64,000 bases of DNA from Isoetes taiwanensis (taxonomy: Eukaryota > Streptophyta > Lycopodiopsida > Isoetales > Isoetaceae), in assembly GCA_021234155.1 (NCBI GenBank), contig JAJEKV010000066.1:5097360-5161359 (forward strand), written 5' to 3'. A program made the translations under genes and the position numbers. The stretch's first letter is position 1; every line of letters starts with the position of its first letter. Positions 9,991 to 21,439 of the stretch are shown piece after piece. A model generated the notes under the pieces. That model was not told the origin of the DNA and did not search any database. It saw nothing but the letters and a program-made list of their open reading frames with translations.

Positions 9991-10013
9991 AGCATCACCC
10001 AATGAGTACGTGA
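9991..10013. repeat. 28-bp minisatellite, right part
   Basis: One unit, agcatcacccaatgagtacg, resumes right after the MITE and matches the units at 9385-9495. This shows that the MITE landed inside the array. Confidence 0.6.
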
Positions 10014-10239
10014 AGAAGCGTAAACATATAGAAAATAGGACGAACTAAAACAATATATAAAGGCGTAGGGTGGGAAGCAAATCTGACAAGGAAAGAGATG
10101 TTGCCAGAGAAGATGCCAATAACTAGTTACACAATGACGAAAGTACATATATAGCTGCTCGCCCCCGGCCCCAGTAATAACGAACCGAGGCTCTGACGAT
10201 GCCATATTACTATTTATAAGGATTTAGCACTTGTTTCAC

Positions 10240-10720
10240 ATGCAAATCTCGCCAAAAATCCCATCTTCATATTCTCGCTATGGAGGAATGTTTGAATCTC
10301 TTGTAAAAGAAGTACTTTCAATATTTCGTTAACTATAACTCCAATTTAGATTGTGAATAGTAGACAAAGTAACTTATGTAGATCTTAGTATTCTATATTG
10401 CCACTACCAAAAATTGTCTTCTTTATTCAATTCAAGAAGAAACATTCCCATATTGTTGAGGAAATTGAATGATAATCTATGCTAACATCTAGTTTTCCTT
10501 AAAAGACCTAGATTGTGTTAGAACTTTTCAATACTTTTGCATCGCTCTTCTAAATTAAATACAAATGAATTGCAACTGGCGATTTCGCTGCATGTGCACT
10601 ATGAAAAGTGGATCAATAAATTAAAACTCATACACCAAATTCAAATAGTACTAATGTGATCTAATTCAAACTACTCCAGATTGGCATAGCATTTGATTTG
10701 ATTTGTGCAAAATATATATA
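10240..10720. repeat. Repeat block D, copy 1
   Basis: The block aligns with 34650-34860 (first half), 29540-29684 (middle) and 37860-38170 (second half). Shared landmarks are 'atttcgttaactataactc', 'ttattcaattcaagaa', 'attgttgaggaaattgaatg' and 'gtggatcaataaattaaaa'. In two other places D follows a LINE tail or block B directly, so it is probably part of a larger duplicated segment. No conserved frame. Confidence 0.72.
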
Positions 10721-11400
10721 GGCCTCGCATTTTCATTCGAATTTATCGATGTCTCCTCACAACACCTACGCTTCGGGTCCCCAATTTCCTCCCACATGCC
10801 TTTCAATTTTTTTTTCTCATTCAAATTGTTATCTCTAATCCATCAACCCATATGACAAATCATATCAGGTCTCCAGCTGGTCTGCAATCCCAGCTGGGAA
10901 ATCCCACCCCTGTGAAATCCAACGGATGTTGCCACTTCTCAAAACAACAAAGCAGCGTCTCTTAGAATAAAATAAAGCAGATAAGCATTCAAAGATACCA
11001 AAGACAAGTATATTAAGATCCTCTATATCTCATGGTTCATAAGGAGCATGTAGGAAAAGATGCAAGACTAATATGCACTAAACACAAAATATATTCTCTA
11101 CACCCTAATAACAAACATAAAATATATCTATGGAAGTACCTGTTCTGTTGGATAAAACGCAATCACTATCGACATGTTCCAAGAAGAATGAGTATGTTAA
11201 GGATCGTTCGCAGATTGAACCTGCCCACATCAAGGGGAATAAATATGCCATGGCATGATCGTTAACAGAAGGGAAAATTGCTTTTCCATATTCCACTTGT
11301 AAATACATAGCTACGAAGAGCTTAGTGTGAGCCCCAATCGCGGGGCACGAAATCTGGTGGCATCCATACGAATCGACCACTGGCATACCATCTCATCCAA
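10721..11400. other. Spacer, no gene seen
   Basis: AT-rich stretch between block D and LINE-1. Short frames on both strands match nothing known to me. The bases atcata at 11401-11406 may be the left target duplication of LINE-1. Confidence 0.4.
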
Positions 11401-11406
11401 ATCATA

Positions 11407-13805
11407 GAAAGAATAGAATAGAATAGAATATGATTTTATCGTCCACGGAGACCAACTGGCCTATGGGACCCAAGTAACAAAGAGAGAGCAAAGAAAGATG
11501 GCCACTGTGATTGTGGGAACCCCCTACCAAGGGTTTTGGAAAAAGTTTTCGGGAAAAACCTTAGTAGTAATAAGGATGCCGACATAATCAGCATGTGCTT
11601 ATATACATAATCAGCGCATACCGCTAAGCATGCCCATTGTGGGGCATAATCCGAGTCCACAGATTCATTACTCGAGGTACTATCCTCCAAGCCTGCTGCA
11701 GGCCGCTCGCGAGGCTTCCGCGCAAGGCCTCGGAGCAAGGCCAAATCCACCGAAAGCATACCAGCCCGGATATGCTCAGACACGGGATGTGCCCGAGGGC
11801 GTGACTTTCTTATCCTCAATGGCGCTCGCTGGATGTGCGATTGACAGACTGCCCTCACGCGCCTCCCTAATCCATCTCCTCGGCTCCTTACCGCGGAGGT
11901 GGTGTGTACCTGTACAATGGAAGTAAATTGACTTCAAGGCTTTTCATGGGTAGATGGGTGCATGTGTAGTGGTGGGCCCCTCGTGAGCATGGGATTAACC
12001 CCGCTTATCGACACTCCGCTTACCTTGATATGTGATGTGGCCTCTCAGATCCCAAAGCTTGGCCATGAAGGCAATCCAAGTAATGCTTCAAGGGCAAGGC
12101 TTCCTTTGGTGTGTGTATGCACCGTCTTACATCTCTGGTGGTGCCCGCACATCCATAGCGAACCATTAATCGGCCGCTTTGTCTTTCCAGCAGTTTTGAG
12201 TCGCGCTCCATCACCACCGCCAAAGCAAGGCTGGGCAGTCGCGCTTCATCCACAGCCACCTTCGAAGTAAATACGTGACGCTCAAATATGTTCTCTCAGG
12301 AATGGAAGTGAAGCCTGCCTTCTCCGGAGCAAGATCCGAGCATGGGACCGCGGATTTCCACTCCCAAAGGCCCTGCCAAGAAGGCCTTTTGTACCGGCCT
12401 AGATCGCTCCGTGGTAGGGATATCACCGCCCCTACACCCTCGGTGTGGCCCATAGAGGAGGACTGCCCAAACCAAGGCTCCCTCAACAAGTGTGCCCTCG
12501 TGACTCCCCATGCATACGCCAGACCGTTGTTTTGTATTGTATACGTGGCTTTCAAACTCAGAAAGTGACCCGTGAACCCGATGGATGCAATCCCAGCGTG
12601 TGGTAGTAGAAACTCAATGCCCAAATACTTATAAGATCGAGCCACCCCCACTACCCTACTCTCGCAAGTGAATGAGGGAAGGCGCGGGGTGCCGGATGAT
12701 GGGACCAAGAAGACTTTGTCTTGGGCCAAGCTAACTCTCGCGTCGCTGAACTGGGCGTAAAGTGTCCAAAGCATCCAGTGCGCTGCATATCCTCGGGGTA
12801 TATGCGAAGGTGTCAACATCACGCGATATATGAGTCGATTATGTGGTGCATCAATCGAAGGCCTTCCCCTCGGGTATAGTTCTCATAGCCATTCTTCTAG
12901 CCGGGTCAATGTACAAAGTTTCTAAGAGCGCTTCGTGATAGAGGCAGCCCCGGCGCATCCTTAATGCTACTAACAACGGCTCCCGCATGCTGTGAGACTC
13001 CACCGGAAAGCAAGCCCTCTCATAGTCCGTGATATAGCATCTCCTCGCAAGTTTTATCAAATCCCTAAATGGGTTCTTAATCTATCCCACAACTTATCCC
13101 GAGGCATCGTCAAGCCTTTAAGTAAACCTTACAAGCACAGATGTATTCTGCCATTCCGCTATCCTCTATGAGTGTTCGGCAGAGGAAGATATGGTCAATA
13201 GTAGAATGCCGCATAAGTTCGGCCTCACAAGTGAGGGCCTGCATCTCCATCCCTCCTACCTAAAGTGGGTCAATCGGCCAGCCAAGAATCCCTAAGCAAC
13301 TTGGCAAAGACGCCGAATCCCACTCATACGGTACGATAGTTATCGGGCCGCGGGGGTCCCCCGCTTGTATATGGGCACAACTCACCGTAGTCCAAAGCCA
13401 TGGGAAGCCCTCTTGTAATGCCCTCATAAGAGTCGGTCCCGCGCATCTCATTGGGGCCCTACTAATTTGAGAAGTCTTCCTCACCGCTACTATCCAAATC
13501 TGATGCCTTCCCCAAGCATGAGGGCGCTAGTGTGCCCATTATGACATCCCTTCAAGAATGACTGCTATAGGCTCGCTCAAGGAGGTAATCGGGTGCCCTC
13601 GGCCTTCCCATTGGGTCAAGGCATGTACCACGTAAAGGCTCCCACCCCATTGTTCCGGGTAATATTTCCCTGTGGGTCATGTGCTACTCAAGACCTTCTC
13701 CAAGGTCTCAGGTGGCGGGTCTAGAAGACCAAAACATCTCAAGGTCGGTGCTCAGAAGGTACCCTCGGCTTCTTGACTCGGGAGGGAAGGAGCTAGATTG
13801 ACTGC
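11407..13805 (-). mobile_element. LINE-1: non-LTR retrotransposon, 5'-truncated
   Basis: A GC-rich block of 2.4 kb lies on the minus strand. Its 3' end is marked by (GAATA)n at 11411-11430, read as (TATTC)n on the element's strand. This is followed inward by the family's 'cgtccacggagaccaa...ctatgggaccc' signature. RT motifs occupy 12071-13480. The six bases atcata flank the block at 11401-11406 and 13806-13811, a possible target duplication that coincides with the sharp GC drop. No endonuclease is recognised, so the copy is probably 5'-truncated. It belongs to the same family as LINE-2 at 31612-34287. Confidence 0.8.
12071..13480 (-). pseudogene. LINE-1 reverse transcriptase remnant
   Basis: The RT motifs appear in order along the minus strand but in shifting frames. 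They are a 'W.T....I..AGDP' box (within 13260-13484), STIDHIF at 13185-13205, MPRDKLWDRL at 13078-13107 (the 'AFD.VPR..LW' box), and a decayed 'QGCPLSP..F.LYID' box at 12905-12952 ending in LYIDP. The longest frame (12211-12822, 203 codons) contains VSLAQDKVFLV and SYKYLGIEF (YKYLG at 12619-12633). A separate frame gives AVLLYG at 12449-12466. A Cys/His cluster at 12071-12121 may be the C-terminal zinc knuckle. The catalytic YADD just before the 203-codon frame is missing, apparently through a deletion of a few codons. The RT would have performed target-primed reverse transcription; it is dead. Confidence 0.85.
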
Positions 13806-16179
13806 ATCATAAGCAATGGTGTAAATATCCAACACTTGGTACCTCATGATTTCTAGACAACTCAAGTCACCCCCAAAATTCTCAATTTCCAAAGCACAGA
13901 AAAGCCATGTAATAATTTATTGATTAATGTAAATTTTTATCGACAACTAAAAGATTTGAAACCTTAGGAAATATACCTGAATAAAATCCAAAAAGTTTTC
14001 CACTTGCGGGGAAAAACAAATTTAAACATTAGATATTCCATGTTAGCAACAAGGAGAGCACTTCACAACAATGCGACATATAGATTCCAATAGCAAACAA
14101 TATAGACAAAGGGCTAGCAAAATATAGGTATGTATAAATTAGTATTCAGCTATCAAATATCTAGCATAATAACTGGGGGTTTCCCTTGTATTTTTGTACC
14201 TTTTTCCCTGTTTATCGTATTTCATGGGATATACTAATGCGTATATCTAGAGTGCACATAAGCTCTAATAAATTCTCATCATATTTTTCAATGGTTAAAC
14301 CCTTAAACATGCAATTTTTTAATATTTTAGGGTTCTCTACTTCTATATTCATAAGAAACAATTGTTTTCTTTACATGCAAGGGTCGAGGACCTGAGCTTA
14401 TGGTTTTCTAGTTGCTATCGTTGAAGAAGCTGGCCAAGGGCCCTGTATAAATAATTCTTCTTACAAAAGTACAATCCCACTCAATGCCATATCCAATCTT
14501 CTATTTGCAAGACTCGAATTCTATTATTTCGTGGTTCTTGGCAAAAGATTCGCAGGCCGAGTCCGTGATATAACAAAGGATGGTGTGTAGCCGAGGTAGT
14601 TTCTTCTTCACCTGCCTACGTCTTGAATTGGCAAAATCCTTTTCAATGCTCTATTTTTGGAGCTTAAGGGAAGGTAGTAGATTCCTTATAAACAGATGCT
14701 CTTCTACCTACTATAGCCGTACAGGATGTTAAGGCTTGCTTGTTTAATTTGTTACTTCCAAAGTAGCAAGCCTCAAGTAAATCTTTTGTTGCCGTGGATG
14801 TTGAGTATGTGAAGTAGGCATGGCTAGAGTTTCTTAATCGCATAGTTTTTCCCACAAAGGGAATGAAAGTTCCAATCCTTACTTTGTGGTGGCATGGAGC
14901 ATGCAAAATGTAAGGTTGGTATTGGTTTATGAAATTGAAGGCTAACATCCTTCAATTACTGAGCACCCATTTTCTTTTTTCTTCAGCTTCATAGTCGCAC
15001 TTTTGCTCAAGATTTTGAGCTAAGCAATTATTGCTTGGATTTATGGTTGGCCGATTCTATACCTCCTGATTCAGATGGAGAAGATATGCCTTTCTCTTCA
15101 ACGTGATATATTTTACTCTTCCCTTCAAATCTTTGAATGTAGAATAACCGATGTATGTTTGATTTCTAAAGTATCAAGTGGAAGATGACTCTATTGATAT
15201 ATCTCCTTTACTTAACAGCTTGAATGTTCAGAGTATCTTCTCTCGTGCATGACAAATTTCAAATAATGTTATACAACACATTTCTAAATCTTTTCAATAT
15301 AATTATTTTAATTTTGTTTAGTAAATGATAATGAAATATCAACAGCTTTTGTTTCATCTCATTCTATCTTATCTTCTCGTTTGTAGCTCATGCAAGATAC
15401 CGAGGCGCTTTGAAGATGGAGCCCTTGGTCAAACCCTCAATAGTGGGGAGATAAGCACCTACAAAGAGCTTTATACTTAAGCAATTGGAAATGGGCTACC
15501 TCATCTTATTTACAAGTTTGTTACCCTGCAAATTACAAGTATTCTCAAATGGTGACTAGCAAATTTTCTATGCATGAATAGCAAAACAAGCTACGATTGG
15601 TTTGCTATTAATCGATGATACCGAGTACTGATTTGTGCTATTTGAAATTAGTGTGAGGAAGCTTTGAGCAACTGCATTACGGTTACATGGAATTTAAAGT
15701 CATAACTATGACTCGTAGCTATACCTCAACATTGGCATTGTGGTGTACATATAGTCATGCATTTTTAAAGATATAGGTTGTCGTGTAGTCAATTTCAACA
15801 TGCATGTTTTAAGATATTTTTTTATCTTTTAGATGTGTGCTCGCAATTTTGAATGTGTAATCTCATTTTATAAATATCTAGCGTGAAAACAAGGGTGTCC
15901 CTATTTTATGCTAGAAATTCTATTGATCCCATCAAAACCCTTTATGCTAGTTTCTTGAGTACACGCTTACTCTGTACTTGCTTTTTGTGGATTTACATTC
16001 TATAGACCCTAAACCTTTTGTTCTTCATAGACCTCACAAAACATATAACAATATATAGCAATAAAACAATGATTATATGACTTTCTTTGGTTTGATGATA
16101 GATATCTACCAAGGAGTTTGGATCATATACTGTAGACATATAAATTGCTTGTTTGTATACTTTTACAATGCTCCGAAGG
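13806..16179. other. Spacer, no gene seen
   Basis: GC content drops sharply after LINE-1 and the rest is AT-rich. Frames remain under 100 codons and none resembles a known family. No repeat of the A-D families was seen here. Confidence 0.45.
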
Positions 16180-16224
16180 GGCAAAAAAAATTTTTACAAC
16201 ATAAAATATTACATCCAACACTAT

Positions 16225-16380
16225 TTAAAAATCCCCCTGAAACCCCCTTTGGTTTGGGTGGGTGGGATATTTTGCACCTGGCACTTAAAAGGAGAGAGTC
16301 CCTAAAATCGTATAGTACATGTATAAAATCAAGACCATTTAAATAGTACATTGCCCCAAATCTTATAGTATTTTGCAAAC
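16225..16380 (+). repeat. Repeat F, copy 1
   Basis: A stretch with 'cccctttggtttgggt' at about 16240-16260 and 'aaatcttatagtattttgc' near 16358-16376 recurs in inverted orientation at 47960-48090 with similar spacing. It looks like a dispersed short element such as a MITE, but no terminal repeats or target duplications could be fixed. Confidence 0.45.
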
Positions 16381-16529
16381 CTCATTATACAATATACCAA
16401 AACTTGTACAAGCATACGGTCTAGATCGAGGAATAACTTGTGAATATGCCCATCCAACAGCTCTCGATGCCGAAGTCACCCCCGTGCGAATATCCACCCA
16501 AGGCAACAAGAGCACATCTTATGCGTTTT

Positions 16530-16945
16530 GAACCCATTACATCCTAGTAGCCATCTTGGCTATATATATTGGACAACTGCAAAGCTTTCAAATGCCATCA
16601 TCTATTATAGTCACTAGTTGAAGTTCCTTTCACAACCTACAATAAATCAATGGAGTTGTAAATAATCAACTATAACCATAGCTGAATGAGGCAAAACCAT
16701 AGAAATGATTTCTAGAAGTCATAGACAATCCTTCAGCGTGTAGAAGGCATGAATAGCCTCTATTTTGCACGATGTTGATGTGTTTGCATAACTACAAATG
16801 AATATTGAGCTATCAGTAAGATATGAGGCAATAACAGTAGCATTTTACGGGATTTAAATCCATTATATACTAGAAGCCTTTTTGGCCATATATATCTGCA
16901 AATTTCAAATGCCATCATGCATTGCTTACACAATTCCTTACAAGC
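16530..16945. repeat. Local direct duplication, about 307 bp apart
   Basis: The stretch 16530-16600 and the stretch 16838-16910 share the order 'tt..aacccatta.at.ctag.agcc.t.ttggc.atatatat' and 'tttcaaatgccatcat'. It is a diverged local duplication with no coding sign. Confidence 0.5.
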
Positions 16946-17203
16946 TTCAACCTTATATACTAGTCTGCATCGTGCTTACAAACTTTATTTGGATGTAACC
17001 AATGATACCCCCCAAATTTATTTGTGCACCTAGCTCTCTTTAAGGCAATACCACCTAAGACAAAATTTACTAACCTTTTTAACAAAGAGATTAAGTTGTT
17101 CTTGAGATGGCCTAGAATACCTCCAAAATGTAGAAGGTGTTCTAGGAAAATATTGCATGATTGAGTAAGATGTGCGCCTATATCAAAGTCAAAATACGGG
17201 GAT

Positions 17204-18350
17204 ATGTTCAAAATTCAAGTTGCATATTTGATGTTCAGTTATGTCCGTTCACACTATGAAATCTGTTTGTATAAAATTTCCTCACCCAATGATTTTATAG
17301 TGAGATTGTTTAGGTAGTAAAAGCTTTGGTGCAATTTTCTAGCTTAATATACAAACTAAACATTGCAACGGGAAAGTGTTTTATTCTTTGTTTTGTATAG
17401 TATGCCCTAAATGCATCTATCATCCTTGAATGTAACTTAACATTGCTTAATGCACCTAATATTTGCTTGTTTAGTAATTTCAGACATGGAGCAACATGGA
17501 TGGGGTCTTTTGTGGTAAGCATGTATGTCTTAAAACAAGATTAAATGACAAACAGATTTCAACGAAGATAAATGCAATTGCACAACATCAAAACCACTGG
17601 CTAGGAGGAAATGTTGTGGTCCCTCAGATCATCTCAAGCAGTTTCCCAAAGCACCTCCCTAAAGAAATCTCCGCCACCCCTTCACCCTACTTACATGTCT
17701 ATTGCTATAGTGAGGGAAGTTGTAAAATTCTCGCGAGGTCATCTCCAGCATCTCTCATACCGTAATCCATGCATAGGTGAGGCATATGGGAACCTCAGAG
17801 GGACAAGGGTTCTGACAGCTTCCAGCCTCGCTTAACCGCAGTTGGTGGTCCGAAGCTCCACTTTTCACGCATCAAGGTTTGGCGCTAATGTCAAAGTGAT
17901 TGACCGTGATGCATAGTCAAGCCCTACAACGAGTAATCCACCCAATTTGAATTGCCCCTCTCATTTTCTTGCCGCATAAATGGGCTACCGTATAATCCAT
18001 CAGATGACCATTCAAAGATGCCATATATTTGTAGCAACCGTCAAGCAAAGCGGCGGATCGACCGGGAATGGATTTCTGTCCTTAATGTCCATAGCCAAGT
18101 TAGTCTCTCGCATCTACCGAAGTTAAAAGACATCCTCTCTCGCCAAAAGCATCAAATTGTTAGCGCTTATCCTTCTGCTGTGCCCATTAAAGTCCTCCAA
18201 AGAATATGACGCGGGCTCCAATCAGCCTGCGGCCGCTTCATCATGTAGATCGCATATGGCCGTGTCCAATCTATCCAAACTGAAAGTGGTGACAAATAAT
18301 AGAAGATAGGCAATCGCATGTGGAAAAGCAGTATAGTACCACAAAAGAGG
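17204..18350. repeat. Repeat block C, copy 2
   Basis: This is the second copy of the 1.1-kb block at 7799-8930, in the same orientation. The two copies enter and leave homology sharply (17204 and about 18350), which suggests a defined element or a clean duplication. On the minus strand 18222-18600 gives frames of 66-103 codons that overlap in three phases; none is recognised. Confidence 0.75.
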
Positions 18351-18839
18351 GGGTATGTCTTGTGAAGGGAGACGGGATGGCCATGAAGTTTGTTCTATAA
18401 GAGCTGCAATACCTCCAAGGTCTCCGCTTGTCTCGTGCATTCATTGAAGAGTGAATAGGGCTGATAGTCTGCAGACATGGTAACTCGCGGACCAACATGT
18501 TCCCGCATTTCCATGAGAGGAAAATCAAAATCAAGTGTCTCCGCAGCATGAATGGAATTAAGATCATATCTCTTCGAAGCAAGGAAGCCCCGCATACCCC
18601 GGGGAGATCATAAAGAAGTATAACTCCTATTTTAAATGTAAGTGTATATGGACGCTATAGGTCGCAAGATGACTACAAGTGGTGCAAGAGCAAAGGCAAT
18701 GGAAATAAAGATGCAACAGAGGCCATATTAGAAGAGCAATGTTGCTCTGCCAAAGCACTGCCTATAGCCACATCCCCAGAACAAATGCATAGAATGCCTA
18801 TAGTAATATCAGCTGTTGAAAGCTGAAGATCCGGCATAT
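18351..18839. other. Spacer, moderately GC-rich, no gene assigned
   Basis: Sequence after block C that is not shared with copy 1. The minus strand at 18395-18595 has a 66-codon frame with protein-like composition that I cannot assign. Confidence 0.35.
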
Positions 18840-21235
18840 GATCGGGGCTTAGTGCCCAGTTTTCGTGTCGGGTTATTTGTGTTATCGGAAATATTCGAAA
18901 TGCGTTTACGGTTTTAAAGTACCACGAAATGCCAGCCTACCCAACCGCATATTGATAATATCGCATACAATATATTTTGACTTGTCATCGCTGATGTGCC
19001 GCTACGATGATTTTGCATATCTACCAACGCATTGCCGTCATTGACGCACGATTTCCCGACTCATATCAGTCCTACGCTATGAGATGCCGCCTTTCGATTT
19101 CATGCTGATTACGCACGCACTACTTTATCGCGATTTTCACAAAGAATCGCGAACGTAGCGATTGGAATGCATTTCATCTTCGGCTGGATGCCCACCGCCA
19201 CTGCCCGCCTTTTCGCATCGTGTTTTAATAAAGTTTATCGGTTCAACGATGCCGCCGGCATTGTCATATAGTGATTTCATGTAGCCTCTGTATCTCTTTC
19301 ATTTTGCCACTGTGCGGTCATTTTGCCTGAGCCAGCCGCGTTCTTGCCACTGCCAGTGTTCGCGCCATTATAGTTTGTATTTCGAAACAGAGCGTTATCG
19401 ACGCGTCGTCGCTGGTAAACAGCGTTTTACCACCTTATTGTCGTTAAAATGCCATAAATGCTATTGCCTTACGCCAAAACATCGTCTGCAAGCTTTAGCA
19501 CATGGACAGCCGGGTGCAGACCAGGTTTTTGTAACGGAAGAACTTTAAAGTCAGTTACGATCTCATCGGCTCTTCTGCGTCATTTGTTATAACGGTTTTG
19601 ACTTCAATGTTATTTTTTACTGTAGTTCTAAATGTTATTTCCAGAGTTTTACGGGCAATATTGTACCGCGTGCAAGTTTTGTTTGTTGTTTGGGGATTGT
19701 TCATTTACCGTAGTTCATGTACTTATGGCTGATTGTTTGTATCTTCGCTGGTTTACATGCTGCAATGTTCCGCGGCTCGCGTAGTATCGTTACGATCCGG
19801 CAGTTGATCTTCTTTTTGTCATTGACACTTTCTTTACTTGTCATTATCTATAATGTGATGCGTATACAGACATTGTGAGCAGCCGGGGCCTCTGGTAGTG
19901 CTGCGATCTTCACACTTCCCCTGCTCTGCGCAGCACGCAGCAGCTGAGCGATGAAAACATTTCAGCAGCCCGTCAGAGATGGGACGCACCATTTGTTGGC
20001 GATTTTTTCACCAGCCACGCACATTTTATGACTTTAACTATTGCCGCGATCATGTTCATTTCACCTGCTGTCATGCCGGCAAATGTTTACCGTTAAATTT
20101 TGTATATTTTGTCGTAAAGAATTGGCGAAATAAATCAGCGTTTTAGCTAAATGAGAATGGAACTTAATCTGCCTTCTCCATGAAAACTCATGGCATGTTG
20201 AAATAATGCTATTTTCGCTCACTGGCCTCACGCTGGCACAGCGTTGCCAGCTACCAGTGAGATGAAGACGCTATTTAAGATGTGCCGGTTTTATCACTTT
20301 GCTTACGCACGCGAAAAGCGATTGTTTGTTTTAGAAAACATTTATTCATTTCGCCATCATATTCTCATGGCTTGTGCTGGGTTATATGAAATTCGGCGGT
20401 CAGAGCGGCGTATTGTCACGGACAAGTGTATTAAATTTGCTATTTGTTCATTTTGATGCTTATTGCTGGTCGCTGGCGATGCATTTATCAAAGGCCGCCG
20501 GCATCTCTTGAATCTGGCGAAGTAATCGCACGTGATAGAATCTTCGCGAAATCTTTGCCTATAGAAAATATTTGTTATTTGCAGCTTAGTATGCAAATCA
20601 AAATGAAAGGGTATATGCTACAATATGCTGTGGTTAACGTATAGTTATCCATTTAGATGCAGTGTATGTCAATATCTTCACACGTAACAGTTAATATTGA
20701 TTGTCATGATATTCAATAAAGATGTTACCGCTGAGGACCGTGCCTGGTGTCGCCCGCTGTCATCGGGCAATGTTTGGCTCCAGACGTTTGTCCGCCGTTA
20801 CGGTGCCGAGACGAAGCATTTGAGTAAAATATCGGCGCCTTCACGCAGGCGGTTTCATGTCGTCATAAATTAACGATGTCGACATATATCTTCCAAAGAC
20901 GTGTCGTCGTTGTGTCATCAGACGTATAGATTGTTACCGGCACGCACGCAGGCTGGCATGCGCCAGCCTTCTTTCGCCATTACGTAGATGCCTGACAAAA
21001 TCGCATGCATTTAGCATCGCTACTGCTGCGCTCTCTCAAATTACGAGTCGAAGATATAAAACCCGCCATTCAGTTATGGGTGGCTACGGCAGCCTTTTGT
21101 GGTGAGTCATCAGTCGCTTTCACCGCAGGTTACGTGGCGGTCGACGGGTGTTGGAGTAAAATGGCCAATATAGTGTATGTTTCGCAATGTAAAGCTCGTA
21201 TTTGAGTGAAGAGTAAAGCGCCGGAGCGCACGAGT
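18840..21235. other. Block with enterobacterial-like sequence character, no intact gene
   Basis: The sequence style changes at about 18840: CpG becomes frequent, and oligonucleotides of a gamma-proteobacterial kind (gccagc, cgccgg, gctggcg, ttatcg, gcgatt) dominate over the AT-rich plant repeats on either side. Despite this there is no long reading frame (the longest is 78 codons at 19312-19548), no Shine-Dalgarno-led gene and no recognisable protein. Two bacterial-style hairpins occur, one at 20950-20969. Possible readings are contamination or misassembly, an ancient decayed bacterial or organellar insertion, or artificial sequence. The block is described by composition only. Confidence 0.55.
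20950..20969. terminator. Terminator-like perfect hairpin
   Basis: Eight-base arms aggctggc and gccagcct enclose a four-base loop (atgc) and are followed by tctttc. The stem is perfect and GC-rich like a bacterial intrinsic terminator, but the T-run is weak and no gene precedes it on either strand. Confidence 0.4.
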
Positions 21236-21439
21236 AAGCTCTTTCGTTTTGGGAGCGATTAGTATTGAGGGCTTGAGTTGTTTACTACTTTCTCGGCTAT
21301 GTGGGCGGCTGCGAGTGATGAGAAGGGGCCAAGTATGAGGTGAGCCATACGTAGTAATTCCTCAAAAGTAGGAAAGGGCCTTACTGTTTACCTGCACTTT
21401 ATCTTCACTTCAAATGTAATTCCAACATACTGCTGTGGC

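Noticed and set aside
9385-10013. CRISPR-like array (hairpin repeats spaced 28 bp)
   Set aside because: Repeats are short and degenerate, there are no unique spacers of constant length, and no cas genes. The setting is plant-like. It is a minisatellite.
19312-19548. Bacterial gene in the enterobacterial-like block
   Set aside because: 78 codons, no ribosome-binding site at the start, Cys/His/Arg-rich random-looking product, no family.
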